From positions 2,046,001-2,110,000 of the forward strand of contig CP005974.1 of NCBI GenBank assembly GCA_000940995.1: a DNA stretch of 64,000 bases, read 5' to 3'. The translations under genes were made by a program, and so were the position numbers. Every line of letters begins with the position of its first letter. Position 1 is the stretch's first letter. Shown one piece after another: positions 19,613 through 27,813 of the stretch. The notes under the pieces were generated by a model that ran no database searches, had not been told where the DNA came from, and worked only from the letters and a program-made list of their open reading frames with translations. Source of the stretch: Photobacterium gaetbulicola Gung47 (lineage in GTDB: Bacteria; Pseudomonadota; Gammaproteobacteria; Enterobacterales; Vibrionaceae).

Positions 19613-19677
19613 TTACTCCTTTCACGATCGAGCGCGCGAAAGGGACCGGATCAGGGGGAGACCAGACCTTTCGCGCA
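19613..19677 (-). promoter_or_regulatory. expression platform of terC riboswitch: mutually exclusive helices
   Basis: In the terC leader, GCGCGAAAGG (bases 19676-19667) can pair with CCTTTCGCGC (19643-19634). The same CCTTTCGCG can instead pair with CGTGAAAGG (19626-19618), which contains the ribosome binding site AAAGGAG. The two helices exclude each other, so the leader could switch between exposed and hidden ribosome site, giving translational control. This is read directly from complementarity; the ligand effect is inferred from the upstream aptamer. Confidence 0.7.
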
Positions 19678-19749
19678 TTAATGTAATGAGCTACCTCCAA
19701 ATGCTAAATGGCATATGAAGCTACCCCTGCACGGATGTGCATGATTAAT

Positions 19750-19868
19750 GGCGTTGGTCTCGTCAGGATGGTGTAGGGCTGGTACTACAAATCCACCCTC
19801 GGCTGCCGGAAGTTTGGGACTTCGAGATGACGACAGACGAACAGTTGGTGACTACTCCCCAAAGCAGG
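19750..19868 (-). ncRNA. yybP-ykoY (manganese-sensing) riboswitch aptamer
   Basis: Reading the minus strand, the region opens with TTTGGGGAGTAGTC (about 19868-19855), has an internal CATCTCGAAG and CGGCAGCCGAGGG helix, and closes with CATCCTGACGAGACCAACGCC (about 19770-19750). GGGGAGTAG and the CATC...GACGAGACC elements are the hallmark conserved bases of the yybP-ykoY class, which binds Mn2+ at the junction of the two helical legs. Position in the leader of a TerC/Alx gene is the classic context. A covariance-model search would settle the exact ends. Confidence 0.88.
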
Positions 19869-19986
19869 CGCATTCTAAGAGCAAATTTCATAATGCGCTA
19901 GTGGTAATTTACGTCAAAAATAATTTTTTTACACCTAGATTGTCATAATCCTTTCACAGGTGATCATTAATTTATCGCAATTGTTT

Positions 19987-19998
19987 TGGTCTATACCA
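19987..19998. promoter_or_regulatory. putative PhnR operator before the FAD oxidoreductase
   Basis: TGGTCTATACCA, a near-perfect palindrome, 15 bases before the start of the FAD-dependent oxidoreductase. The same motif with one or two changes occurs before phnT and between phnS and phnW. GntR regulators typically bind GT-N(1-2)-TA-N-AC type palindromes, and phnR is the GntR gene in this cluster. Confidence 0.72.
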
Positions 19999-20013
19999 AA
20001 GAGGTGGTGAATA

Positions 20014-21426
20014 ATGCTCAAGGACAACGATAACTTCCAGCCATATTGGTTTGCTCATGCGATGGGAGTTGAAGTATCCGCTCAACCCAATGTGTTACAA
20101 AATGATATCCAAACCGATGTGTGTATCGTCGGTGGCGGGTATACCGGTCTGTGGACTGCCATTAATCTGAAGCAACAGCAGCCAGAGCTGGATGTTGTGG
20201 TCATTGATAAAGGGCTGTGTGGCAGTGGAGCCTCTGGCCGCAACGGCGGCTGCATGCTGACGTGGTCGACTAAATACCAGTCGATGAAAAAGCTCTACGG
20301 CGAAGAGAAGGCGGCAAAGCTAGTTGCGGCCTCTGAGCTGGCAATCTATGAAATCGAGGCCTTCTGTAAGGAGCACGGTATTGATGCCCAATTGCGTCGC
20401 CATGGAGCGTTATATACCGCGACCAACAGTGCCCAAGAAGGGGCAATGGCTGGCGTCTTGCAGGCATTGGAGCAGCAGGAAATTAACAGCTGGCAAGCGT
20501 GGGAAAAAGACAAGATCCAACTGGAGGCGGGATCTAGCGTGCATAGTGAAGGGTACTATTCTCCGGCGGCTGCCAGTGTCCAGCCGGCGATGTTGGCCCG
20601 TGGCTTGAAACGTGTTGCCGAACATATGGGGGTAAAGATCTTTGAGAATACCCCGATGGAAGATATCAATACCGAGATCCCAATTACCATTACCACCCCG
20701 CAAGCGGATATTTTTGCCAAGAAGGTGGTACTGGCACTCAATGCCTGGATGGTCGAGCAATTTCCTGAATTCAGGCGCAGCGTGGTATTAGTCTCTTCAG
20801 ATATGGCAATCACTAAGCCCATCCCAGATAAACTGGCCGCGATGGGGTTAAAAGACGGTAAAACCATCGTGGATTCGCGTACCTTTGTTCATTACTACCG
20901 CACAACACCTGATGGCCGGCTGATGTTGGGTAAGGGCGGCAATTATTTCGCGTTTGCCAATCGTATCAGCAAGATATTTGATCAGCCAAGTCGTTATCAG
21001 CCGCTGCTGCGTAATGCATTCAATCGGTTTTTTCCCTCAATATCCGGGCAGCCATTTGCGGCTACTTGGACGGGGGCATCGGATCGCTCTGTAACCGGTA
21101 TGCCGTTTTTCGGCCAGTTAAAACACAATAAGGACATTGTTTATGGCTTGGGCTACTCAGGCAATGGTGTTGCTCAAACTTGGATTGGCGGGAAAATTTT
21201 GTCGGCTATGGTACTGGAGCAGAAAAATAGCTGGACCGAGTGTGGCTTGGTATCCGGCCCGAAAGGGTATTTCCCACCTGAGCCTATTCGTTGGACAGGG
21301 GCGATGATGGTCCGCAATGCGATTCGTCGTAAAGAAGCGGCCGAAGATGCCGGACGAAAACCATCATGGCTGGATAAGCAATTGGCCAAGTTTGCCGATG
21401 CCGCCGGCAAAGCAGACAAAGGGTAA
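20014..21426 (+). CDS. FAD-dependent aminophosphonate oxidoreductase (DadA fold)
   Basis: A 470-residue member of the D-amino-acid/glycine oxidase family. The FAD Rossmann motif is DVCIVGGGYTGLWTAINL (about 35-52), followed by GSGASGRNGGCML and a C-terminal YGLGYSGNGVAQTW. This size and motif set fit the family annotated as putative aminophosphonate oxidoreductase in phosphonate clusters, though assignment by eye is tentative. A phn-type operator sits directly before it, so it probably belongs to the 2-aminoethylphosphonate regulon and may oxidise AEP or an N-methylated form to phosphonoacetaldehyde. No signal peptide is seen. Confidence 0.78.
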   Translation: MLKDNDNFQPYWFAHAMGVEVSAQPNVLQNDIQTDVCIVGGGYTGLWTAINLKQQQPELDVVVIDKGLCGSGASGRNGGCMLTWSTKYQSMKKLYGEEKAAKLVAASELAIYEIEAFCKEHGIDAQLRRHGALYTATNSAQEGAMAGVLQALEQQEINSWQAWEKDKIQLEAGSSVHSEGYYSPAAASVQPAMLARGLKRVAEHMGVKIFENTPMEDINTEIPITITTPQADIFAKKVVLALNAWMVEQFPEFRRSVVLVSSDMAITKPIPDKLAAMGLKDGKTIVDSRTFVHYYRTTPDGRLMLGKGGNYFAFANRISKIFDQPSRYQPLLRNAFNRFFPSISGQPFAATWTGASDRSVTGMPFFGQLKHNKDIVYGLGYSGNGVAQTWIGGKILSAMVLEQKNSWTECGLVSGPKGYFPPEPIRWTGAMMVRNAIRRKEAAEDAGRKPSWLDKQLAKFADAAGKADKG

Positions 21427-21583
21427 TACGGCCGGCTGCTTTCTTACCAGATGGAAATATATCAAGAGCCTCAGGTCTATTTGTTTGCATATTACATAAC
21501 TTGTAACACAACCTGCTATTTATCACTTTCCAGTTTGTTTGGACAGATTATAATGTTTTGAGTAATTAGTCTGGGTAGCTTGT

Positions 21584-22054
21584 ATGTTGATTAGGCGTCT
21601 CTACACAATTTGTCTGCTGGCTTTATTGTGGTGTGTGAACATCGCGATGGCGCAGCCTATTGAGTCGTTTAATGACCCGATATTGAGCCCGGAAGTCACG
21701 ACCGAATTGTCTTCCCACCTGCTGGGGGCTGAGAGAAAGTGGCCGGTTCAAACAACAGATTTAGCAACCATTACCCAAGATGACGATCGTTCTGTCTTCG
21801 ATGAGGGGCATGAAGCATATATTTTCAACGCTTTAAGGCGGATCAAAAGCGTTGACCAGTATGCAGGGATGGGCATCAAACCCGTTTTTTCCCAGGTTTT
21901 TGAGTTTCATCCCCCTTCCTATCTACACCGTGCTTTGACGCCAACGGCTTTGCCTACCTTGCAATCGCATTGGGTTGGGCACATCCCTCATAACCACAAT
22001 CGACTTTCCGGCTGGAAAGAGGGCAATTTGCTCTATAGCCATCGCTTTGGCTAA
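21584..22054 (+). CDS. hypothetical secreted protein
   Basis: A 156-residue protein with a clear N-terminal signal peptide (MLIRRLYTICLLALLWCVN, cleavage likely after AMA). The mature part is rich in proline, histidine and aromatic residues and has no cysteine, repeat or motif I recognise. Probably periplasmic. It lies between the phosphonate oxidoreductase and a second small membrane protein; no functional link is evident. Confidence 0.6.
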   Translation: MLIRRLYTICLLALLWCVNIAMAQPIESFNDPILSPEVTTELSSHLLGAERKWPVQTTDLATITQDDDRSVFDEGHEAYIFNALRRIKSVDQYAGMGIKPVFSQVFEFHPPSYLHRALTPTALPTLQSHWVGHIPHNHNRLSGWKEGNLLYSHRFG

Positions 22055-22175
22055 CTTTCGTCTCCCCAAATCTTTTTAAGTTTACTGAGTGTAGCTGTAG
22101 CAGAACGACACTGATTGCTACGGCTTCCTGTACAGAAGTGGCGCTGGAATATCCGTGCCTCTGAAAATTAAGGGT

Positions 22176-22427
22176 ATGACAATGGAGCGTACTTGGGTTT
22201 CTTTGCGAGTTAAAACTGCACTGTCTAATTGGCGGGGGATCACCCTGGTCGTAATTACGACTCTGCTCGTTTTTCTAAGTTGGCCAAGCTCACCAATTCA
22301 CCATTCATCGCTGGTGGTAAATGAGTACATCGAACACAGAATGGTTGAGATGAAAATCAACCAGGAAGGGACTCTAGCTTCCCGAATGCTAGTGGATTTG
22401 ATTTTTGGTAACGCTCGCCAAGGTTGA
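22176..22427 (+). CDS. small single-pass membrane protein, unknown
   Basis: An 83-residue protein with one hydrophobic segment (ITLVVITTLLVFLSW, about residues 24-38) and a polar C-terminus. The ATG at 22176 follows an AAGGG site closely; ATG 22182 and a GTG at 22155 are alternatives. No homology is recognised. It precedes a DedA gene by 68 bases and may be co-transcribed with it. Confidence 0.5.
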   Translation: MTMERTWVSLRVKTALSNWRGITLVVITTLLVFLSWPSSPIHHSSLVVNEYIEHRMVEMKINQEGTLASRMLVDLIFGNARQG

Positions 22428-22495
22428 GCAGCGTTTGTCTGTTCATAGGCGGCAATAAGGCCGGGAATACCGGTAGTTACGTTTTGGAGTAGTAT

Positions 22496-23158
22496 ATGCA
22501 AGAGATGTTATTGGCTATATGGCATCATGATTTTGAAACCCTGCAGCAAGTGAGTTCATTGCAATGGTTCTTGTTGTTGCTGACGATAATCTTGCTATTG
22601 GAATCGAGTTTTGTATTTTTGCCTCTGCCTGGCGACGGGTTAGTACTGTTTGCCGGAGGTATGATTGGGCTTGGAATTTTAGATTTCCCTACGACTGTTG
22701 CTGCACTGTGTTTTGCGGCTACCTTTGGTGGGTTTATGGGCTACCTGCAGGGAAGGGTGTTACATCGGACCCGGTTTGTGGATTGGTTGGAGCGTATGCT
22801 ACCTGATGATGCGTTGCCAAAAGCAAGACGGTTACTCAATAAATACGGCTTTCTCTCGTTGTTCATTTCTCGCTTTGTTCCTTTTGTCAGGGTGCTAACG
22901 CCCATGTTGATGGGGATCGCTAAGCTGAGCGCATGGCGAATGGTGGTGATCAGCGCCATGAGCTCTTTGATTTGGTGTCTGATTTTGCTATTGGCAGGCA
23001 AGTGGATCATGCTTAGCCCGATGTTGAGTGAATACCAGCAAATCCTAACCAAAGGGTTGGTGATGCTGAGCTTCACCCTGATGGTGTCGGCTATTGTTGG
23101 CTTGGTCTATCGCTATGCAAAGACTAAATTTGCTACCGAGCGTGTTTCAAAAGTGTAG
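22496..23158 (+). CDS. DedA-family membrane protein
   Basis: A 220-residue protein with five to six hydrophobic segments and the DedA/SNARE-associated signature: ESSFVFLPLPGDGLV, a glycine-rich FGGFMGYLQGR, and FISRFVPFVRVLTPMLMG with the conserved arginines. DedA proteins act in the inner membrane and several flip undecaprenyl phosphate or phospholipids. A second paralog of the same size lies at 51.3-51.9 kb with similar N-terminal order (MQEMLLAIW against MQQIITAIW), so they form a paralogous pair. Confidence 0.9.
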   Translation: MQEMLLAIWHHDFETLQQVSSLQWFLLLLTIILLLESSFVFLPLPGDGLVLFAGGMIGLGILDFPTTVAALCFAATFGGFMGYLQGRVLHRTRFVDWLERMLPDDALPKARRLLNKYGFLSLFISRFVPFVRVLTPMLMGIAKLSAWRMVVISAMSSLIWCLILLLAGKWIMLSPMLSEYQQILTKGLVMLSFTLMVSAIVGLVYRYAKTKFATERVSKV

Positions 23159-23190
23159 CGTTCGCTGACCTTTATTGTGTTGTAATCGTT

Positions 23191-23222
23191 AAGCCTGAAT
23201 ACCACAGTACTCAGGCTTTTCT
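23191..23222. terminator. terminator between dedA and phnR
   Basis: AAGCCTGA pairs with TCAGGCTT with T residues after it on the plus strand; it sits between two convergent genes. Confidence 0.7.
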
Positions 23223-23261
23223 TATATACTGGCTGGTGTCCTAATAGGCGCAGTGTACCTC

Positions 23262-23966
23262 CTATTTTGACAGTTCGGCGACCGATTCGATGCAAATCGC
23301 ATCGTGGCGCCAGTATTCCAAGTCACAGTCTATGACATTGTCATGCTGATCATAGTTAAGGCGTTCGACCAACATCGCAGGGCTACCTGCGGTTGCCCTC
23401 AGGTGTTGCGCGGTTTCACCCAGTAGGGATGTGGTACTGACACGATAACGGGTTTTCGAATAGATCACGCCATATTCTTCCCGGTACAGGGTAGTCAGTG
23501 ACGAAGTAAAAGATTTTTCCAGTAAGTTCGGAAAGTATTTTGGCAAGATGAAGTTGGTGACCACCACCACCGGGCGTTCATCCAGAAAACGCAGGCGGTC
23601 GATTCGGTAGACTTCCGATAGGGGGGGCACTTTAAGTAATGACGCGGCTCGGCGGCTGGCCGGAATCAGCTTGGCATCGATCAGCTCGGTGCGAGCGAGT
23701 CGACCTTGCTCTTTCGCCATTTGCGGGAAGTTGGTGGTGTATGTCGGGTCATAGCTTAGCGGTGCGGGTGAGACGAACCAACCCCGGCGGTCTTCACGGT
23801 ACAGTTTCCCTTCCGCTTCCAGCAGAGCCAGTGACTCACGCAAGGTGACCCTTGTCGTGTTGAATGATTCTGCGAGCTTACGCTCGGCAGGTAATTTGTT
23901 ACCAGCTGCAAGAAGGCCTGCATCAATCTGTTCGTTGATGGCTTCCATGATTTTCAAATATTGCAC
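23262..23966 (-). CDS. phnR: GntR-family regulator of phosphonate use, PhnR
   Basis: A 234-residue GntR/HutC-type regulator. The winged helix at residues 1-70 contains NKLPAERKLAESFNTTRVTLRESL, and residues 80-230 form a UTRA ligand-binding domain. It lies downstream of the AEP transporter genes in the same direction and is the only GntR gene in the cluster, so it is the likely reader of the TGGTMTRTACCA palindromes. Whether it represses or activates is not visible. A hairpin at 24073-24107 separates it from the permease gene. Confidence 0.88.
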   Translation of the reverse strand: MQYLKIMEAINEQIDAGLLAAGNKLPAERKLAESFNTTRVTLRESLALLEAEGKLYREDRRGWFVSPAPLSYDPTYTTNFPQMAKEQGRLARTELIDAKLIPASRRAASLLKVPPLSEVYRIDRLRFLDERPVVVVTNFILPKYFPNLLEKSFTSSLTTLYREEYGVIYSKTRYRVSTTSLLGETAQHLRATAGSPAMLVERLNYDQHDNVIDCDLEYWRHDAICIESVAELSK

Positions 23967-24072
23967 AATTGACCCTATGTAAAATGCAAATTCGATTAAT
24001 CCCTAAGTTGGGGGGAAGTTAATCGGATTGACATTATATCCTTATCATTACTTAAGCGCTTTATTAAAAGGT

Positions 24073-24107
24073 CACGGTAATAGACTATTACGGCTTCTAT
24101 TACCGTG
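24073..24107 (-). terminator. terminator-like hairpin between phnU and phnR
   Basis: CACGGTAATAG and CTATTACCGTG are perfect 11-base arms around a 13-base loop; on the minus strand the hairpin is followed by ACCTTTTAAT. It may attenuate read-through from the transporter operon into phnR. Confidence 0.6.
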
Positions 24108-24149
24108 CGTGAAATGTGCCACATTGCGAAAAGTGAATGAGCGCTGCCT

Positions 24150-25922
24150 TTAACGGTTACGCCATGCCTGGGTGTAACGTTCGATAAGCTGAATAGTACC
24201 GACATGGGTAAGCTTAACCAGTGCCGCGGTGAGCAAAATCATTACCGCCATGGCTGCAGCGGGACCAGTCTGGCCAGCGTCGTCCATGTTCAACACCGAA
24301 ACAGATGCTGGCATGGTGTCGGTGGCGTAAAGAAAAACAATTGCAGACGTCGTGGTCATGGCATTGACGAACATGTAAACCGCGATTTCGAACACCGCTG
24401 GTAAGCAAACAGGCAGGGTCACTTTGAAGAAGACCTTGTACTGCGGCATTTTGATTGAGGCAGAAATCGCTTCGACTTCTGCAGGCAACTGCTTGAGTGC
24501 TGTCAGTGCCGTCATGTGGCCGACGGTGTAGTAGTGAATCACGGTGTTGATCACCAGGATAGCCATCGTTCCGTACAATACCGACATTGGGTTTGCTTGG
24601 TTGTTGAAGAAGAAAATATACCCAAGGCCCAACACCATACCCGGTACGGCCATTGGAATGATGGCTATCATCTGCAGTAGGTTACGGATAGGTGCAAAGG
24701 CTCGGCCTTTTTCTACACAGTACGCACCAATGAAGATGACAATGGTACCGAACATTGCCACATTGCTGGCAAGCTGGATTGAGTTGAAGTAGGGTGCCCA
24801 GCCATAAGTGCTGAATTGGGCAAAGTTATAATTGTTCAGGCTTAGTGTCAGGTTCCAAGGCCAGAAGGTAACCAGCGAGCCGTAGAAAGCCATACCGATA
24901 ACCGCCAAGATACACAGCGAGATCAAGCTACAGAATAAGAAACACAAACCATCGCGTAGCTTGTTTGGCTCAGGCGTGTATGCAACAGAGCGTGAGTCAA
25001 ACAGCCCTTGTTGTTTCTTCTTCACCCTGCGGTCAACCGAAAATGCAAGGATGGCCGGAGCAAGCAGAATGACACTGGTCACCGCACCCATGGAGAAGTT
25101 CTGCTGCCCAACAACTTGCTTGAAGATATCTGTAGCCAACACGTTGTAGCTGCCGCCGATGACCTTAGGTACACCGAAGTCACAGACAACAAGGGTGAAA
25201 ACCACGATCAGTGCACTGATCAAACCATATTTTGCCGCCGGTAGCGTGACAATGAAGAAGGTTTTGATTGACGAGGTGTTCAATGCCTTGGCAGCTTCGT
25301 AAAGCCGTGCATCGGATGTTTTCAGCGATGTAGTCAGGATCATTACCGCATGCGGGAAGGTCCAGAAGATCAAGCCGATCGCAATACCGATTGGGCCGTA
25401 TACGGAGTTCCCCATCAGCAACTCTTTGGCAATACCTTGGTTACCGAACAGGTAAATGAGACTGATGGCCGGAAGAAGCGATGGTGCCAGGATTGGTGCG
25501 GCACCGAGCACATTGAACAGGCCTTTGAATGGCATGCAGCTTCGGGTTAGGGCATAGGCATAACCAAAGGCAAGGAAGCCAACAAAGACGGTGACGATCA
25601 GACCGATATTGATCGTGTTCTTCAGAGATTGCCACAGAGCCGGTGAAGAGAAGTAGTTGGCAAAGTTTTGCAGACCGACAAATTCACCTTGGTTGTTCAT
25701 CACACTTTTTTGCAGCATGGCGAACATAGGGCCGAGGACAAAGATCCCCATGATGATCAACAACATCATAAGGATAACACCTAATGTGATGTTATCTCGG
25801 CTTAGCGAGTTCTTGAAAACAGTCAGGCGCTGCGACAGGCTTGATTGACGTGTTGCCATCGTACGTTCGTTAGTCGTCACATTCGAAATTGCATTCGTAT
25901 TTGCATTCATCGCGATTTCCAT
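24150..25922 (-). CDS. phnU: 2-aminoethylphosphonate ABC transporter permease (fused two-domain)
   Basis: A 590-residue inner-membrane protein containing two binding-protein-dependent permease domains in tandem, each with the EAA-type loop: one near residues 195-240 (YEAAKALNTSSIKTFFIVTLP) and one near 480-520 (EAISASIKMPQYKVFFKVTLP). Duplicated permeases of this type are typical of Fe3+- or AEP-type importers of the Vibrio phn cluster. The start lies five bases after the phnT stop codon, so the two are translationally coupled. A downstream ATG at 25910 is an alternative start. Confidence 0.9.
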   Translation of the reverse strand: MEIAMNANTNAISNVTTNERTMATRQSSLSQRLTVFKNSLSRDNITLGVILMMLLIIMGIFVLGPMFAMLQKSVMNNQGEFVGLQNFANYFSSPALWQSLKNTINIGLIVTVFVGFLAFGYAYALTRSCMPFKGLFNVLGAAPILAPSLLPAISLIYLFGNQGIAKELLMGNSVYGPIGIAIGLIFWTFPHAVMILTTSLKTSDARLYEAAKALNTSSIKTFFIVTLPAAKYGLISALIVVFTLVVCDFGVPKVIGGSYNVLATDIFKQVVGQQNFSMGAVTSVILLAPAILAFSVDRRVKKKQQGLFDSRSVAYTPEPNKLRDGLCFLFCSLISLCILAVIGMAFYGSLVTFWPWNLTLSLNNYNFAQFSTYGWAPYFNSIQLASNVAMFGTIVIFIGAYCVEKGRAFAPIRNLLQMIAIIPMAVPGMVLGLGYIFFFNNQANPMSVLYGTMAILVINTVIHYYTVGHMTALTALKQLPAEVEAISASIKMPQYKVFFKVTLPVCLPAVFEIAVYMFVNAMTTTSAIVFLYATDTMPASVSVLNMDDAGQTGPAAAMAVMILLTAALVKLTHVGTIQLIERYTQAWRNR

Positions 25923-25927
25923 GCTCT

Positions 25928-27001
25928 CTATTGCGCTTGAAAGATATGGGTATGATTCTTGGACATGTTCACGTAATGGAAGTGACCACGCTCGAGCTGA
26001 AGCTCGCGCAATTCGCGAATAGGCACATCAACTTTAAGTATGTTGCTTTGATACGCACCCTGGAGTTTGCACTCGGCACGGACAAAGGTGCCCTGGAATT
26101 CCAATTCTTCAATCTGAACAGGGAAGCTCGAATCGCTCTTCTTGCCGATTTCCAAAAAGTGAAGATCTTCTGGGCGCAGGCCCAATTCCACTTGCTGACC
26201 ACGCTCTAGTGCATCACAAGGCTTGGGCAGCAATGATTCACCGATTCTGATTTGGTTATCACTGACTACGGAAGCCGGTATAAAGTTCATGTTACCGACA
26301 AAGTCCGCAACGAAGCGCGAGGCTGGGTTTTGGTAGATTTCCTGCGGCGTGCCAACCTGTTCGATAACACCGTGGTTCATCACCACAATGCGATCGGCCA
26401 TCGCGAGAGCTTCGTCCTGGTCGTGGGTCACCATAATGGTGGTTATACCCAGCTGGCGCTGCAGGCGACGTATTTCTTCTCGGAGGTGAGATCGCACTTT
26501 TGCATCCAGGGCAGACAAAGGTTCATCGAGCAGTAACAAGCCTGGCGATAATGATAGTGCGCGGGCGAGGGCAACTCGCTGCTGTTGGCCTCCAGAGAGT
26601 TGGTTAGGATATTTTCCCCCGGAGTCTGGCAAGCCGATAACATTCAACCAATGACTGACGGTGTCGTTGACGGTTTTGTTGTCTTTCCCTTGGTTACGCA
26701 GGCCTAGGCTGATGTTATCCGCTACGGTCAGGTTTGGGAACAGGGCATAGGACTGGAAGACAATGCCGAAGTCACGCTTTTCAGGGGCAAGGAAAGTCGT
26801 TTCTTTATCGCCTTGGGTGATCTTGCCTGAAGACGCCAGATCCAATCCGGCAATGGCACGTAGCAAGGTAGTTTTACCGCACCCTGACGGGCCGAGGAAG
26901 CAAACAAATTCGCCTTTATGAATATCAAGGGAAATGTCGTTCAGCGCAGTAAACTGTCCATATTGCTTGCTGACATTTTCAATCTTCAGATACGTTTCCA
27001 T
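25928..27001 (-). CDS. phnT: 2-aminoethylphosphonate ABC transporter ATP-binding protein
   Basis: A 357-residue ABC ATPase with Walker A GPSGCGKTTLLRAIAGLD, signature LSGGQQQRVALARAL, Walker B LLLLDEPLSALD and the switch histidine in MVTHDQDEAL. The C-terminal 120 residues form a TOBE-type regulatory domain, as in PotA/AfuC-like importers. It is the first gene of phnT-phnU and has a phn operator 20 bases upstream of its start. Confidence 0.92.
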   Translation of the reverse strand: METYLKIENVSKQYGQFTALNDISLDIHKGEFVCFLGPSGCGKTTLLRAIAGLDLASSGKITQGDKETTFLAPEKRDFGIVFQSYALFPNLTVADNISLGLRNQGKDNKTVNDTVSHWLNVIGLPDSGGKYPNQLSGGQQQRVALARALSLSPGLLLLDEPLSALDAKVRSHLREEIRRLQRQLGITTIMVTHDQDEALAMADRIVVMNHGVIEQVGTPQEIYQNPASRFVADFVGNMNFIPASVVSDNQIRIGESLLPKPCDALERGQQVELGLRPEDLHFLEIGKKSDSSFPVQIEELEFQGTFVRAECKLQGAYQSNILKVDVPIRELRELQLERGHFHYVNMSKNHTHIFQAQ

Positions 27002-27020
27002 GGTTCTAACTCACTTTATT

Positions 27021-27032
27021 TGGTATATACCA
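27021..27032. promoter_or_regulatory. putative PhnR operator before phnT
   Basis: TGGTATATACCA, a perfect 12-base palindrome extended by flanking T/A pairs, 20 bases upstream of the phnT start. It matches the motifs at 19987 and 28884. Confidence 0.75.
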
Positions 27033-27213
27033 AAATTAATTGCAGTCAGTTACAGTTAAATGACATGGATTTTACGAAAAAAAGAAAATTGTTTTCTGGA
27101 AAAAAATTTCTGTTGGTTCATACTTAACCATTACTGAATATCGCATTCTTTTGCCATGCTAAAAAAGAATTTGATTAGGGTGCCTCGTTTTCATCTTGTC
27201 AAATTGATATTCT

Positions 27214-27478
27214 TATACCCAAGCTACCTCAAGATGCAGTTTCAGCGAGAATTTCTAATCTTATAGACAAGGCATTGTTTTGAAGAGCTAGTGGCTCTAA
27301 ATCGAAAAACAATAACGCGGTATAGAAGCTTAGAAAACTCGCCCTTCGGGAGGGTGTCAGCGCATTCACTCCCTCGTTGAAGCTATTTGAAAGGGAATGC
27401 CATTCCTGCAAAGCTTCGCCTTGGATTGAATCCGCTGGCAACCCTCTGAATTCTGCTTCTTGAGGTAACTTGGGTATA
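27214..27478. repeat. MITE-like repeat with 21-base terminal inverted repeats
   Basis: The ends TATACCCAAGCTACCTCAAG and TCTTGAGGTAACTTGGGTAT (with one further base each) are inverted copies with a single mismatch. The 265-base element has no gene of its own, lies between phnT and a small gene, and shares internal bases (GACACCCTCCCGAAGG in one orientation) with a shorter copy at 57734-57817. I cannot see a clean target duplication. This is consistent with a non-autonomous transposable repeat family of vibrios. Confidence 0.75.
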
Positions 27479-27529
27479 CTTCTAGACCTTTTATTCTATT
27501 CTTGTGTTTTTTGATTGAGGCAAAGCATC

Positions 27530-27688
27530 ATGGAAAGAAAAATGTTGATCCGTAATATTTCTTATATGGAACGTGAGCTGTCGGAAATGAAAAAAGAACT
27601 GGCTAAACTGGATGCTCAAAACGAGCAACAAGAAGGGCTGGAAAGCCATGAGGGAATGGTGGCTCGCCAACCTTATTTCCAGCTTTAA
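27530..27688 (+). CDS. small coiled-coil-like protein, 52 residues
   Basis: ATG at 27530 follows a GAGG site by nine bases and runs 52 codons to TAA at 27686. The peptide is highly charged: MERELSEMKKELAKLDAQNE has heptad-like leucine spacing and probably forms a helix or coiled coil. It is too short for most gene finders. It lies alone between the MITE and the phnS terminator. The function is unknown. Confidence 0.6.
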   Translation: MERKMLIRNISYMERELSEMKKELAKLDAQNEQQEGLESHEGMVARQPYFQL

Positions 27689-27747
27689 ATACCATTGATT
27701 TAAATATATTGATACATTACATATTTAATAGGTATAAAACAAAAATA

Positions 27748-27770
27748 GCGTGACAGCATTACCGTCACGC
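27748..27770. terminator. terminator downstream of phnS
   Basis: GCGTGAC pairs with GTCACGC; on the minus strand it is followed by TATTTTTG. It ends phnS and may also stop the small plus-strand gene. Confidence 0.75.
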
Positions 27771-27813
27771 TCAGCGTATTCATTGTTATCTGCTCGTGAT
27801 AATACAAAGTAGA

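Noticed and set aside
19748..19948. 66-codon plus-strand frame upstream of the FAD oxidoreductase
   Set aside because: It lies antisense to the terC riboswitch, whose conserved bases explain the sequence better; no ribosome site.
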